A stretch of 64,000 bases of DNA from Methylobacterium mesophilicum SR1.6/6 (GTDB lineage Bacteria > Pseudomonadota > Alphaproteobacteria > Rhizobiales > Beijerinckiaceae): NCBI RefSeq assembly GCF_000364445.2, contig NZ_CP043538.1, positions 2,053,612-2,117,611 on the forward strand, in the 5' to 3' direction. The notes below the pieces were generated by a model. It was not told where the DNA came from. It saw nothing but the letters and a program-made list of their open reading frames with translations, and made no database searches. The position numbers and the translations under genes are program-made. Position 1 is the stretch's first letter, and each line of letters opens with the position of its first letter. Shown piece after piece: positions 1-8,449 of the stretch.

Positions 1-1
1 C

Positions 2-1129
2 GCGCTCGGCCTCGTGTCGGCCGGGACCGCCGCGGCGATCCTGGCGCTCGCCTTCGGCACGACCCTGTTCGAGGGCTCCACCGAGATCGCCCGCACGCGC
101 CTGCAGGCCGGCGCGGTGGCGGCCTCGGTGATGAGCCGCGCCGTGCTGATCCTCGGCCTCGGCAGCCTCGCACTGAAACTCTCGGAGGATCCGCTGCACC
201 TCGCCTACGCGGTGGCCGCCGCCAATGCCCTGGCGGCCCTGCCGGCCGCCGCCACCACGGCGCCGATGATGCCCGGGCGCGGCAGCCGGGCCGAGGCCCT
301 GCGCCTGTTCGCCTACGGCTGGCCGCTGGTGCTCTCCTTCGGGACGGCGGCGCTGGCCCAGAGCCTCGACCGGCTGATCATCGCCAAGACGGTGGGGCCG
401 GCCGGGCTCGGTGCCTATGGGGCGCTCGCCGACTTCCTCCGGCAGAGCTTCATCGTGTTCGGGGAGGCGATCGCCCTGTCGCTGATCTCGATCGCCAAGC
501 GCGAGGCCCGGGCGGGCGACATGGCCGGCGCCCTGGGCGTCCTGAGCGACGCCGCCCGCGCCATGACGCTGATCGCGGCCTTCGGGGCGGTGTTCTTCCT
601 CGCCTTCGACGACGTCGTCGTCACGATCCTGCTCGGGCCGGACTACCGGGCGGAGGCGCGCCAGCTCGCCCCGGTGCTGATCCTGGCGAGCATCCTGATG
701 ATGTTCCGCGCCTACTATTTCGGGCAGGTGATCTACTTCACCCGCTCCAGCCGGCTCGAGGCGGCCGCCGCCTTCGCGACGCTCGTCGCGGTGGCGGCCC
801 TGTCGCTGCTGCTGATCCCGCGGCTCGGCGCCGCCGGCGCGGCGCTCGCCTTCGCGGGCGGGCAGACGGCGGCCTGCCTCGTGCTGGTGCTCGGCGCCCG
901 GCGGGCCGGCACGACGATGCCGCTGCCCCTGGCCGACATGGCCGGCATCGCCGGCATCGCCCTCGCGTGCGCCGCGGTGAATGCCGGGATCGGCCTCGTG
1001 CCGGGCGGACTCATGGTGCCGGGGCAGGTGCTGCGCCTCGTCCTCCTCGCCGTGGCGGCGGGCGCGGCCGCGTGGCGCTACGACGTGCTCGGCTTCGCCG
1101 GCGCGATCCGCCACCGGCTGGCCGCCTGA
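2..1129 (+). CDS. Polysaccharide flippase (MATE/Wzx-like), 5' partial
   Basis: Integral membrane protein with about ten hydrophobic segments spaced as in oligosaccharide flippases of the MATE-like (Wzx/MurJ) superfamily, which move lipid-linked glycans across the inner membrane. The reading frame is already open at base 2, so the N terminus lies outside the window; GTG 14 is only the first start codon inside it. Motifs visible include a LDRLIIAKTVG stretch, the usual segment after a central helix, and a C-terminal Ala/Gly/Leu-rich helix pair. Ten bases downstream starts a CelD-like acetyltransferase, a pairing common in exopolysaccharide loci, so the two probably belong to a larger operon to the left. 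The substrate is not identifiable. Confidence 0.8.
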   Translation, partial: ALGLVSAGTAAAILALAFGTTLFEGSTEIARTRLQAGAVAASVMSRAVLILGLGSLALKLSEDPLHLAYAVAAANALAALPAAATTAPMMPGRGSRAEALRLFAYGWPLVLSFGTAALAQSLDRLIIAKTVGPAGLGAYGALADFLRQSFIVFGEAIALSLISIAKREARAGDMAGALGVLSDAARAMTLIAAFGAVFFLAFDDVVVTILLGPDYRAEARQLAPVLILASILMMFRAYYFGQVIYFTRSSRLEAAAAFATLVAVAALSLLLIPRLGAAGAALAFAGGQTAACLVLVLGARRAGTTMPLPLADMAGIAGIALACAAVNAGIGLVPGGLMVPGQVLRLVLLAVAAGAAAWRYDVLGFAGAIRHRLAA

Positions 1130-1138
1130 GGATCGCCC

Positions 1139-2356
1139 ATGCGCACCACCGCCACGCTTGCCGGAGGCCTCGTGGCGGCGGTCCGGTCCCTCGACCCGGG
1201 GCAGCCCTGGATCCCGGCCTGGCGGGCCCTCGGCGCGGCCGCGATGGTGCGAAACCCGTTCTACGAGGCCGGCTACGCGCTGGCCGCCCGCGACGCGTTC
1301 GGGGCCGGCGTGCGGCTCCTGATCGTGGCCGACCGGTCCCCCGAGGCAGCCGGAGTCCGGCTCCGCGCCGCCTGGCCGTTCCGGGTGTCGTGGCGGCGCT
1401 GGGGCGTGCCGCTGCCGCTCCTGATGGGCTGGACCCACGGCTACTGCCCGTTCGGCGCGCCGCTCCTCGATCGCGCCGATCCGGCGGCCGCCCTGGCGGC
1501 CCTGCTCGCCGCCCCGCGGGCGCTCGGCCTGCCGCCGCGTCTCCTCCTGCCCAACGCGCCCGCCGACGGGCCGCTGGCCGACCTTCTGACGGATCTGGGC
1601 CTGCGCCATGCCGGCTACTGGCCCCACGCGCGCGGGATGCTCGACCTGACCGCGCGCGCGCCGGAGGACCGGCCCGCCTATCTCGATCACCTGTCCGGCC
1701 AACGTCGGCGCAAGCTGCGCCGCGCCCGCGCGCTCCTGGAGGCGGACGGTCCGGTGGCGTTCGAGATCCTCGACGCGCCCGCCGCCATCGACGCCGCCCT
1801 GGACGCCTACGTCGCCCTCGAGGCGGCCGGCTGGAAGGACCGGGCGGGCACGGGGCTGGGGCACCGGCCGGAGGAGGTGGCGTTCCTGCGCGCGGCGCTG
1901 GCCGATCTCGGCGCCGAGGGCGGGGTGCGCGTCGCCCGCCTGCGCCGCGGCGAGCGGACGCTCGCCGCCATGATCCTGCCGGTCACCGGCGCCGAGGCCT
2001 GGGTCCTGAAGATCGCGCACGACGAGACGCGGCCGGAGGCCGCGCCCGGCGTCCAGCTCGTCCACCGCCTGACCGAGGCGGTGGCCGCGGGCGATTGGCC
2101 GATCGACCGGATCGATTCCTGCGCGCCGCCGGACTTCGCCCTCGGCTCCGCTTTCTGGATGGAGCGGCGCGACATCGCCCATCTTCTGGTGGAGGCGGGG
2201 CGCGATCCGCTGTTCCCGCTGGCCCGGGCGCTGGAGCGGGCCAGGGAACGCGTTGCGAAGGCGCGGGCGGCCCGGGCGCGCGAGGCCCAGCTCACCAGCT
2301 CAACCGGGCGATCGGCTCCAGCCGCGCCCGCGCCGCCGCTGCATCCTGCCCCATGA
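1139..2356 (+). CDS. GNAT-family N-acetyltransferase, CelD/BioF2-like
   Basis: A 405-residue soluble protein resembling the CelD/BioF2-like branch of GNAT acyltransferases found in polysaccharide loci. The C-terminal half (about residues 170-360) carries the typical pattern: a Ser-Gly-Gln-Arg-Arg-Arg-Lys basic patch, an ALEAAGWKDRAGTG segment, an FLRAAL helix, then RVARLRRGERTLAAMI beta strands. ATG 1139 sits 10 bases after the flippase stop, so the two are probably co-transcribed. It may acylate a sugar or lipid-linked glycan intermediate; the substrate is unknown. The last 20 or so residues are low complexity and overlap, tail to tail, a broken minus-strand gene, so the true C terminus may have been extended. 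Confidence 0.75.
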   Translation: MRTTATLAGGLVAAVRSLDPGQPWIPAWRALGAAAMVRNPFYEAGYALAARDAFGAGVRLLIVADRSPEAAGVRLRAAWPFRVSWRRWGVPLPLLMGWTHGYCPFGAPLLDRADPAAALAALLAAPRALGLPPRLLLPNAPADGPLADLLTDLGLRHAGYWPHARGMLDLTARAPEDRPAYLDHLSGQRRRKLRRARALLEADGPVAFEILDAPAAIDAALDAYVALEAAGWKDRAGTGLGHRPEEVAFLRAALADLGAEGGVRVARLRRGERTLAAMILPVTGAEAWVLKIAHDETRPEAAPGVQLVHRLTEAVAAGDWPIDRIDSCAPPDFALGSAFWMERRDIAHLLVEAGRDPLFPLARALERARERVAKARAARAREAQLTSSTGRSAPAAPAPPLHPAP

Positions 2357-2647
2357 CGGCGATCCGGCCGGACAGGCCGTAGCAGGTCGCGGAAGGGGCA
2401 TGGCATCAGCACGTACCCGTCGTCGCGCCCCCGGACGACGGAGGCGATCAGGCAGGGCAGGACCGGCTGATCCGCCGACCCGGCGAGGCAGTCGGCGCGG
2501 GGGCTGCCGGAGGCCGGGCGGTTGGGCCAGGTCAGCAGGAGCGTGGTGCCGCCCCTCCGGTCGGGCGCCCGGTGGCAGGGTCTAGCCGCGCAGGAACAGC
2601 GCGCCGGCCGGGAGGACGAGGCCGAGGGGGATCAGGCTCCAGCGCAT
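2292..2647 (-). pseudogene. Small exported protein gene broken by two +1 frameshifts
   Basis: Starts at ATG 2647 behind a strong GGGAGG ribosome site with a signal-peptide-like stretch (MRWSLIPLGLVLPAGALF), then hits TAG after 21 codons. Shifting +1 there opens a frame with very strong GC3 bias (CHRAPDRRGGTTLLLTWPNR onward) down to about 2405. A second +1 shift in a CCCC run near 2400 joins it to the segment YGLSGRIAVMGQDAAAARAR, which ends in TGA at 2294-2292. Joined, it would be a Cys-containing exported protein of about 118 residues. Each segment has the third-base bias of real genes, which is why I read it as one decayed gene. Sequencing error in GC runs is the alternative. It follows the 2665-2919 gene by 17 bases. 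Confidence 0.55.
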
Positions 2648-2664
2648 CCGCGACCTCCCGGGCC

Positions 2665-2919
2665 TCAGTCGCCCTCGTCGAACCGCGTGCGATAGAAGAC
2701 CTCTCGGCCGGCGCCGTCGATCACCCGGACGGCCTCGGCCGGCTCGCCCGCGCGCTGGGGTACCCGGGCCCGCGCGAACAGGCGCAGCGCCCGCTCCTGC
2801 GCGCTCTCCAGGCTGCCGACGCGCACGGAGATCCGGGTCTGGATCTCGTCCGGATCCGGTCCGAGGACTTCGATGTGGAAGGTCTCGCGCAAGGGGATCG
2901 CCTGATCGGTGGGCCTCAA
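2665..2919 (-). CDS. Hypothetical small protein, start unresolved
   Basis: The region coding ETFHIEVLGPDPDEIQTR to RTRFDEGD has strong GC3 bias and reads as a real small alpha/beta protein of about 80 residues. No family was recognised. The start is uncertain: TTG 2919 is the nearest in-frame start before the conserved-looking part, but it lacks an obvious ribosome site. The frame stays open to ATG 3156 through Cys-Lys-rich codons contributed by a 12-bp tandem repeat, which looks non-coding. The stop is 17 bases before the broken exported-protein gene, so the two may have formed a pair. Confidence 0.5.
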   Translation of the reverse strand: MRPTDQAIPLRETFHIEVLGPDPDEIQTRISVRVGSLESAQERALRLFARARVPQRAGEPAEAVRVIDGAGREVFYRTRFDEGD

Positions 2920-2994
2920 CGGCCGGATCGGGTGGTCCGGCCGTGGCGCGGCATAGCATGATCCGGTGTCGTGTCGGCCCCCGGTTGCCCGCCC

Positions 2995-3030
2995 GGGCTT
3001 GCACACGGGCTTGCACACGGCCTTGCAGAC
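2995..3030. repeat. 12-bp direct repeat, three units
   Basis: Two exact copies of GGGCTTGCACAC followed by one diverged copy (GGCCTTGCAGAC). The unit is a multiple of three. On the minus strand it reads as repeated Val-Cys-Lys-(Pro/Ala) codons, in frame with the region upstream of the 2665-2919 gene, but nothing indicates it is translated. Confidence 0.8.
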
Positions 3031-3232
3031 CGACTTTGCAGGCAGCGCGAGGCAACGCGGAAGCGCCCCGAACTCACGAGGGCGCGGGGTCGGATCGCTC
3101 CGCTCGCACGGGTGCTCGGCCCTGCCGGATGACGGCTTCGAAATTGATCTCGGCACGAAGTCGAATTGCGTCCCGCGCCACGTCGGCTCTATGAGGACCC
3201 CGTCATCGGAGGGAGATCACCGGAGGAACCCC

Positions 3233-3532
3233 GTGGACCCGCTCAAGGCTGCCGCCGCGACGTTCGTCTGCCTCGCCCTGTTCTGGCTGGCCTTCCGGCT
3301 GACCCGGCGGCTGGTCGACCTCGCCATCGCGGGGGGCTACGCGGAGGAGCGCCGCCGCCTGGCGGAGGAGGCGGCTCAGGCCGATGCGGGCGCCGTGCCG
3401 CAGGCCTCGGCCATCCGGGCCACCGCGTCGAGCTTGGCGGCGAACTGGGACCAGTCGTCCGCCGCGGCGATCGGCGCCCACAACGCCTCCACCTCGTCGA
3501 TCAGGAGCGTGCAGGGCGCCTCCGCGAAGTAG
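3233..3532 (+). CDS. Small single-pass membrane protein, unknown function
   Basis: GTG 3233 is preceded by CGGAGG at 3221-3226 and begins VDPLKAAAATFVCLALFWLA, one clear transmembrane helix. A basic, Glu-rich helix follows (RLTRRLVDLAIAGGY, then [12 protein letters not shown]). The frame stays open to 3532 and so runs 157 bases into the 3' end of the opposing selO gene. The part after about residue 48 is antisense to selO and may be junk gained by loss of an earlier stop. ATG 3191 is also in frame but has a poorer ribosome site. No family was recognised. Confidence 0.5.
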   Translation: MDPLKAAAATFVCLALFWLAFRLTRRLVDLAIAGGYAEERRRLAEEAAQADAGAVPQASAIRATASSLAANWDQSSAAAIGAHNASTSSIRSVQGASAK

Positions 3533-4803
3533 GGGTGGTCGAGCCGCGCCCCCGGCGCGGGCGCGAGCGGCCCCAGCGCGGTCCGCACCGGCGCGAAGGC
3601 CTCGGCGCGGTAATGGGTCGCGGACGGCCCGGCCTGCGCGCGATCAGCGCTCGCGAGGCCTCCGTACCAGTCGAAGAAGAACCGCTCGAAGGGGGCCTGC
3701 GTCTCGGCCAGGAACCGCCAGACCGCGGACACCAACCGGTCGGTCTCCGGCTGCGGCGCCGCGGCGAGGCCGAGCCGGCGGAACAGAGCCTGCGCGAAGG
3801 CCTCCTGCAGGGCCGGCCCGAAGCGCGAGAGCGCGGATTCCAGACGCGCCTGGGGTGCCAGGGTCAGCAGGCAGTCGGCGAGCCGGCAGAGGTTCCAGTA
3901 CAAGGCCTCCGGCTGGCGGCCGAAGCTGTAGAGCCCTGTCTCGTCGAAATAAGCCGCGGTGAAGTCCGGGTCGAAATGGGGCAGGAAGCGCCAGGGGCCG
4001 TAATCGAAGCTCTCGCCGGTGACGTTGATGTTGTCGCTGTTGAGGACTCCGTGGACGAAACCCGCGGCCGCCCACTGCGCCCCGAGGCGGCCCACGCGGG
4101 CGACGACGTCCTCCAGGAAGGCGACGCCTCTGTCCTCCAGGCGCTCCCGCCAGAGCTCCGGCCGGTGGGTCTCGATGGTGTGGTCGAGGAGCCGGGCGAT
4201 GTTGTCGGTCTCGCCGAGCGCCAGGAAGCGCTGGAAGGTCCCGATGCGGATGTGCCCGTGGGACAGGCGCACCAGCACGGAGGAGCGGGCCGGCGAGGGC
4301 TCGTCGCCGCGCACGAGATCCTCCCCGGTCTCGATCAGGCTGAAGCTCTTCGAGGTGTAGACGCCCTGCGCCTCCAGGAGCGCTGTCGCCAGCACCTCGC
4401 GCACGCCGCCCTTCAGGGTGAGGCGCCCGTCGGCACCGCGCGACCAGGGCGTGGTGCCGCTGCCCTTGGTGCCGAGGTCGAGGAGGCGCCCGTCCGCCCG
4501 GTCGTGGAGCTGAGCGAACAGGAAGCCGCGGCCGTCCCCGAGCTCCGGATTGTAGGAGCGGAACTGGTGGCCGTGGTAGCGCAGCGCCAGCGGGCTCTCG
4601 AAGCTGCCGGGCAGGGGCTCGAACCGGCCGAAATGGGCGATCCAGTCCGCCTCGGAGAGGCCGCCGAGGCCGACCCGCTCCGCCCAGGCCTGGTTGCGGT
4701 AGCGCAGGATCGTCTGCGGGAACCGGGCCGGCGTCACGGCATCGAAGAAGGCGGCCCCGAGATCGGCGTGGCGCCGGGAGGGCCTGAAGGCGGGGTCTTC
4801 CAC
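3376..4803 (-). CDS. selO: Protein adenylyltransferase SelO (YdiU/UPF0061 family)
   Basis: Pseudokinase-fold enzyme that transfers AMP from ATP to Ser, Thr or Tyr of target proteins, linked to redox stress in characterised members. Family motifs are plain: YHGHQF near residue 76, GDGRG near 89, [13 protein letters not shown] near 110, [13 protein letters not shown], and [20 protein letters not shown] in the catalytic core. GTG 4803 gives 475 residues, close to the E. coli protein (about 478). The frame continues upstream to 5067, but that part lacks family similarity and has poor codon bias. Its 3' end overlaps the convergent small membrane protein gene. It stands alone in its direction. Confidence 0.88.
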   Translation of the reverse strand: MEDPAFRPSRRHADLGAAFFDAVTPARFPQTILRYRNQAWAERVGLGGLSEADWIAHFGRFEPLPGSFESPLALRYHGHQFRSYNPELGDGRGFLFAQLHDRADGRLLDLGTKGSGTTPWSRGADGRLTLKGGVREVLATALLEAQGVYTSKSFSLIETGEDLVRGDEPSPARSSVLVRLSHGHIRIGTFQRFLALGETDNIARLLDHTIETHRPELWRERLEDRGVAFLEDVVARVGRLGAQWAAAGFVHGVLNSDNINVTGESFDYGPWRFLPHFDPDFTAAYFDETGLYSFGRQPEALYWNLCRLADCLLTLAPQARLESALSRFGPALQEAFAQALFRRLGLAAAPQPETDRLVSAVWRFLAETQAPFERFFFDWYGGLASADRAQAGPSATHYRAEAFAPVRTALGPLAPAPGARLDHPYFAEAPCTLLIDEVEALWAPIAAADDWSQFAAKLDAVARMAEACGTAPASA

Positions 4804-5056
4804 GGGGTGCGTCTCACGGTGGGCGGAGTCTATCGTACCAAGTGGGCGAGGCGGGATCCGTTGCCGCGTTCCGACTCCCGTGCGCGGACCATCGCGCGTC
4901 GCCGCTACGCTGCGCTCCGCGCGTCGAGACTGCCGGCGACCCGACCTGGCGGCTCGCGCGCCTCCAGCGGCGTGGTCCGGCACAGGGTGCGCTGCAGCGC
5001 GGCGTGGAGGGTCCGTAATCCCCGGTGAAGTCCTCGGTCGACGCCTTGGATTATTG

Positions 5057-5067
5057 TTGTGCCACAA
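5057..5067. promoter_or_regulatory. AT-rich palindrome upstream of collagen-like gene
   Basis: TTGTGCCACAA is a perfect 5+1+5 palindrome in an unusually AT-rich patch (about 5045-5105) of a GC-rich genome, 41 bases before ATG 5108. It is a possible operator or part of the promoter; no convincing -35/-10 pair could be fixed. Confidence 0.3.
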
Positions 5068-5107
5068 TTTTTATGCATCTTGGGTTCGATATGCTTTGGA
5101 TCGGCCG

Positions 5108-5785
5108 ATGCTGCGACACGTCAAATATGGTTCGGCTGCGCTCGGCATCCTGGTGTTCTTCGCGCAGATTTCGCGCGCGACGGCAGAAATAAAGATCGAG
5201 GCGGCCAAGATCACCGGCGGTGAGCTTTGGATTTTGGGCCATTCCGACGAGCTCGACGCTGAAGTTCTCCTCGACGGACGCTTTTCCCAGAAATCCGACC
5301 GGCGCGGCTATTTCGAATTCCACGTCGTCTATCACCCCCCGACCTGCATCGTGGCGCTCCGCACGGCGAGCGAGGCGCGTGATGTGGTGGTCGGCGAGTG
5401 CGGCCAGCGCGGCCCGCAGGGACCCAGCCTCGCGGGTCCGGCCGGGCCGCCCGGGCCGCCCGGGCCGCCCGGTCCGAAAGGTGAAGCTGGACCGATCGGC
5501 CAAACCGGGCCGGTGGGCGCGCCCGGGATCCAAGGTCCGCCCGGTCCGGAAGGGAAGCAGGGTGCCCGCGGTGCCCCGGGCAGCGATGGTCTGGCCGGCC
5601 CCCCTGGTCCGCGCGGACCGCAAGGACCGCCCGGAGCCACCCCGAAAGCGAAGCCGGCCCCCGCGCCGGCGGCTCCCATGAACAAGCCGCGCCGGCCCGC
5701 GCCGCCGCGCGAGCCGGACGCCACAGTCGAAGCACCGCTCGAGCTCAACCCTGGCGCGGGAATTTCGGCGGAGGACCGCTATTAA
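5108..5785 (+). CDS. Secreted collagen-like protein
   Basis: ATG 5108 gives 225 residues: a signal peptide (about 1-26, ending ISRATA), a small N-terminal domain (about 27-98) with two Cys, then about 26 Gly-X-Y triplets (about 98-178), interrupted once at GPSLAGPA. A Pro/Ala/Lys-rich tail follows, ending GISAEDRY. Gly-X-Y tracts of this length can form collagen triple helices, and bacterial collagen-like proteins are usually surface or extracellular adhesins. There is no membrane anchor or sorting tail, so secretion or outer-surface attachment is open. The frame extends upstream to 4880, but the AT-rich promoter-like region and lack of signal sequence argue for 5108. It has its own transcription unit. 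Confidence 0.8.
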   Translation: MLRHVKYGSAALGILVFFAQISRATAEIKIEAAKITGGELWILGHSDELDAEVLLDGRFSQKSDRRGYFEFHVVYHPPTCIVALRTASEARDVVVGECGQRGPQGPSLAGPAGPPGPPGPPGPKGEAGPIGQTGPVGAPGIQGPPGPEGKQGARGAPGSDGLAGPPGPRGPQGPPGATPKAKPAPAPAAPMNKPRRPAPPREPDATVEAPLELNPGAGISAEDRY

Positions 5786-5860
5786 AGCCGTGCCCGATCA
5801 CGTTGCGCACGGGACACGACCCAAGCCAGGACGCCTCGGTTCGGCTGTCCAGTTCGCCTC

Positions 5861-5967
5861 CTCATCCTGAGGTGCCGGGGCGCAGCGAGTCCTCGAAGGA
5901 GCCCTCCAGCCAGCCGCGCGATCCCTGGAGTGTTCCCTCGAGGCGGCTGCGCCGCACCTCAGGATGA
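5861..5967. repeat. Dispersed nested inverted repeat, family A copy 1
   Basis: Bounded by CTCATCCTGAGGTGC on the left and GCACCTCAGGATGA on the right, so the ends are inverted copies. Inside is a second pair based on TCGAAGGAGCCCTCCAG and CCCTGGAG/CCCTCGAGG. The same design recurs at 20275-20386 and 30045-30160, all between genes. It lies in the 590-base gap between the collagen-like gene and aspA; the rest of that gap (5968-6375) shows no gene I can support. Confidence 0.85.
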
Positions 5968-6375
5968 CGGGGATGGGTGGGATCCGCGGGAACACCGTCC
6001 GACTGGGTCCTGTCGCGTACCGTGCGCGTTGCCATCGGGCACAACTCCACGCCTCTGTCGTGACGCGCTCTCCGGCGCCGATGCGGCGTCCCTTTCGGCA
6101 GAGAGCGCCCTGACCGCACAGGATCCGGCCACGCAGGAGCAGCTCCGGAACGCCGACCGCAGGCTCGGCGCCGCGCGAGCGCCGACATCCGGCAGGTCTG
6201 GGGCGCCCCGGTCGTGGCCCGAGGCGCCGAGGGAGCGGCGCCAAGGCGCGACGCACATGCCGGTTCTGTCGCTGACGGCACGCGCGTCCGGATGCGGAGG
6301 ACGGCCGGAACGACAATAATCGAGCGGGCGATCTCTGAAGACCGCAAGGCGAACACCTGAAACGGGGGCAGTCAC

Positions 6376-7920
6376 ATGGCGCGGAAGCATCCCAGTGCGG
6401 GCCGGAGAACGGGAGCGGCGGCGCCGGCCGCGCCGACCCAGGCAGCCCCATCCGCCGAGATCGCGGTCGCCACCGTGCGAACCGTGGAACTGGAGCCCGC
6501 CAGGACCCGCTCCGAGCACGATCTGCTCGGCGATGGTGAGGTCCCGGCGGACGCGCTCTGGGGCATCCACACCAAGCGCGCGGTGACCAACTTCCCGATC
6601 ACGGGCGTGCCGGTCGGCCATTTCCCGGAATTCGTCCGGGCGCTCGCCCTGGTGAAACAGGCCGCCGCCCGCGCGAACCGACGCCTCGGCTACCTCGAGC
6701 CGGGCAAGGCCGACCTGATCGACCGGGCCTGCACCGTGGTCGCCGAGGACCGCAGCTACGACGCCGCCTTCGTGGTCGATGCCATCCAGGGCGGCGCCGG
6801 CACCTCGACCAACATGAATACCAACGAGGTCATCGCCAACGTGGCGCTCGGCCTGATGGGACGGAAGCCGGGCGACTACGCCGCGCTCCATCCCAATGAC
6901 GACGTGAACATGGCGCAGAGCACCAACGACGCCTACCCGACCGCTCTCCGGCTGGCGGTGATTTTCGGGACGCAGCCGCTCATCAAGGCGCTCGATGACC
7001 TCGCCTACGCCTTCAAGGGCAAGGCGGTGGAGTTCGCCGACGTGCTCAAGATGGGGCGCACCCAGCTTCAGGACGCCGTGCCGATGACGCTCGGCCAGGA
7101 ATTCGACGGCTTCCACGCCACCCTCAAGGAGGATGTGGCGCGCCTGGGCGAGATCGTCGGGCTGTTCCGCGAGGTGAACCTCGGGGCCACGGCGATCGGC
7201 ACCGGGATCAACGCGGATCCGCGCTACGCCGCGCTCGCCGTCGAGGAACTCTCGCGCGTCTCTGGCCAGCCGATGGTGCTGGCCTCGAACCTGATCGAAG
7301 CGACGTCGGATCTCGGCGCCTTCGTGCTGTTTTCGGGGACGCTCAAGCGGGTGGCGGTCAAGCTGTCGAAGATCTGCAACGACCTGCGGCTGCTGTCGTC
7401 CGGCCCGCGGACGGGTTTTGGCGAGATCCGGCTTCCGGCCGTGCAGGCCGGCTCCTCGATCATGCCGGGCAAGGTCAACCCGGTGATCCCCGAGGTGGTG
7501 AACCAAGTCGCCTACATGGTCATCGGCCAGGATCTGACCGTGACGCTGTGCGCCGAGGGCGGGCAATTGCAGCTCAACGCCTTCGAGCCGACGATCGGCT
7601 ACTGCGTGCTCTCCTCGCTGCGCATGCTCACGGCGGCGGTGGATACGCTCACGAAGCGCTGCGTGGACGGCATCGAGGCCGACCGGGAGCGTTGCCGCGC
7701 CCTCGTCCAGGGCTCGATCGGGCTGGTGACGGCGCTCGCCCCGACGCTGGGCTACGAGGCGAGTTCGCGCGTGGCGCAGCGCGCACTGAAGGAGAACCGG
7801 CCGGTCGCCGACCTCGTTCTGGAGGAGGGTCTGCTGACCGAGGCGGAACTCAACAAGCTGCTGGAGCTGGAGGCGATGATCCAGCCGACGCGACGGCAGC
7901 GGGCGGCCACAACCCTCTGA
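6376..7920 (+). CDS. aspA: Aspartate ammonia-lyase
   Basis: Catalyses L-aspartate to fumarate plus ammonia; a cytosolic tetramer of the fumarase/aspartase superfamily. Signature GSSIMPGKVNP lies at residues 359-369, the active-site Ser-containing loop. Aspartase-specific features are SEHDLLGDGEVPADALWG near residue 46, GGAGTSTNMNTNEVIAN and NDDVNMAQSTNDAYPTA. Length is 514, about 40 longer than typical (about 475), because of an Ala/Pro-rich N-terminal extension before the conserved start; a later start would remove it, but no better ATG is evident before the conserved block. It is flanked by long gaps, so it is probably monocistronic. Confidence 0.9.
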   Translation: MARKHPSAGRRTGAAAPAAPTQAAPSAEIAVATVRTVELEPARTRSEHDLLGDGEVPADALWGIHTKRAVTNFPITGVPVGHFPEFVRALALVKQAAARANRRLGYLEPGKADLIDRACTVVAEDRSYDAAFVVDAIQGGAGTSTNMNTNEVIANVALGLMGRKPGDYAALHPNDDVNMAQSTNDAYPTALRLAVIFGTQPLIKALDDLAYAFKGKAVEFADVLKMGRTQLQDAVPMTLGQEFDGFHATLKEDVARLGEIVGLFREVNLGATAIGTGINADPRYAALAVEELSRVSGQPMVLASNLIEATSDLGAFVLFSGTLKRVAVKLSKICNDLRLLSSGPRTGFGEIRLPAVQAGSSIMPGKVNPVIPEVVNQVAYMVIGQDLTVTLCAEGGQLQLNAFEPTIGYCVLSSLRMLTAAVDTLTKRCVDGIEADRERCRALVQGSIGLVTALAPTLGYEASSRVAQRALKENRPVADLVLEEGLLTEAELNKLLELEAMIQPTRRQRAATTL

Positions 7921-8449
7921 CGCCCTGACCGCCCCTGGCGGGTCGGCCTCCCCTTCGCGCCACCAGGGTCTGGACCGGCCGGACTGAGGGCGCGGTCGAG
8001 GTCCCTCCGCGGTGTTCGTCGGAGCCGCACCGAAAACGCGCCCACCGAGCCGGAGGGCCGCAGATCAGGTCCGCTGCGATCGGCCGGGTCCGGCCGTCGC
8101 GCCGGCGTGCATGAAGGACCGAGGCGACCGGTTTCGCGACGGTCGGCCCTCTCGCGGCAATGCAACTTGCGACAGGCGTGCGCATTGATGGCCTGCACCG
8201 CCCCTGCGGAGAATGGACGGAGGTCTCCATGTCGGATCCTCCGCCCATCGCGTGGGACGGTGTCTGTCGCGCAGCCCGTGGGAAGCTTGGCTGATTGATT
8301 TGAGAGAAAGCCCATCCGGCTGAAAGCAGAAATGCAATCGCTGTGTCGCGATGGACACTGAGTACGCGCTGCTATACTGAACGGGAAGATTGTATCTGCT
8401 GAGCAGAGATCGGCGACAAGAATCTCGACGCCCTTCGACCGGAGGCCCC
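7921..8449. other. Intergenic region, nothing recognised
   Basis: 529 bases between aspA and the FecR-domain gene. Only a weak hairpin (CCGCC-CCT-GGCGG) lies just after aspA, without a T run. The last 150 bases are less GC-rich and probably hold the promoter of the FecR-domain gene. No supported ORF. Confidence 0.5.

Noticed and set aside
3166..5028. Plus-strand frame of 620 codons
   Set aside because: Antisense to selO.
5959..7566. Minus-strand frame of 535 codons
   Set aside because: Antisense to aspA and extending into a repeat; His/Arg/Gly-rich with no domain.
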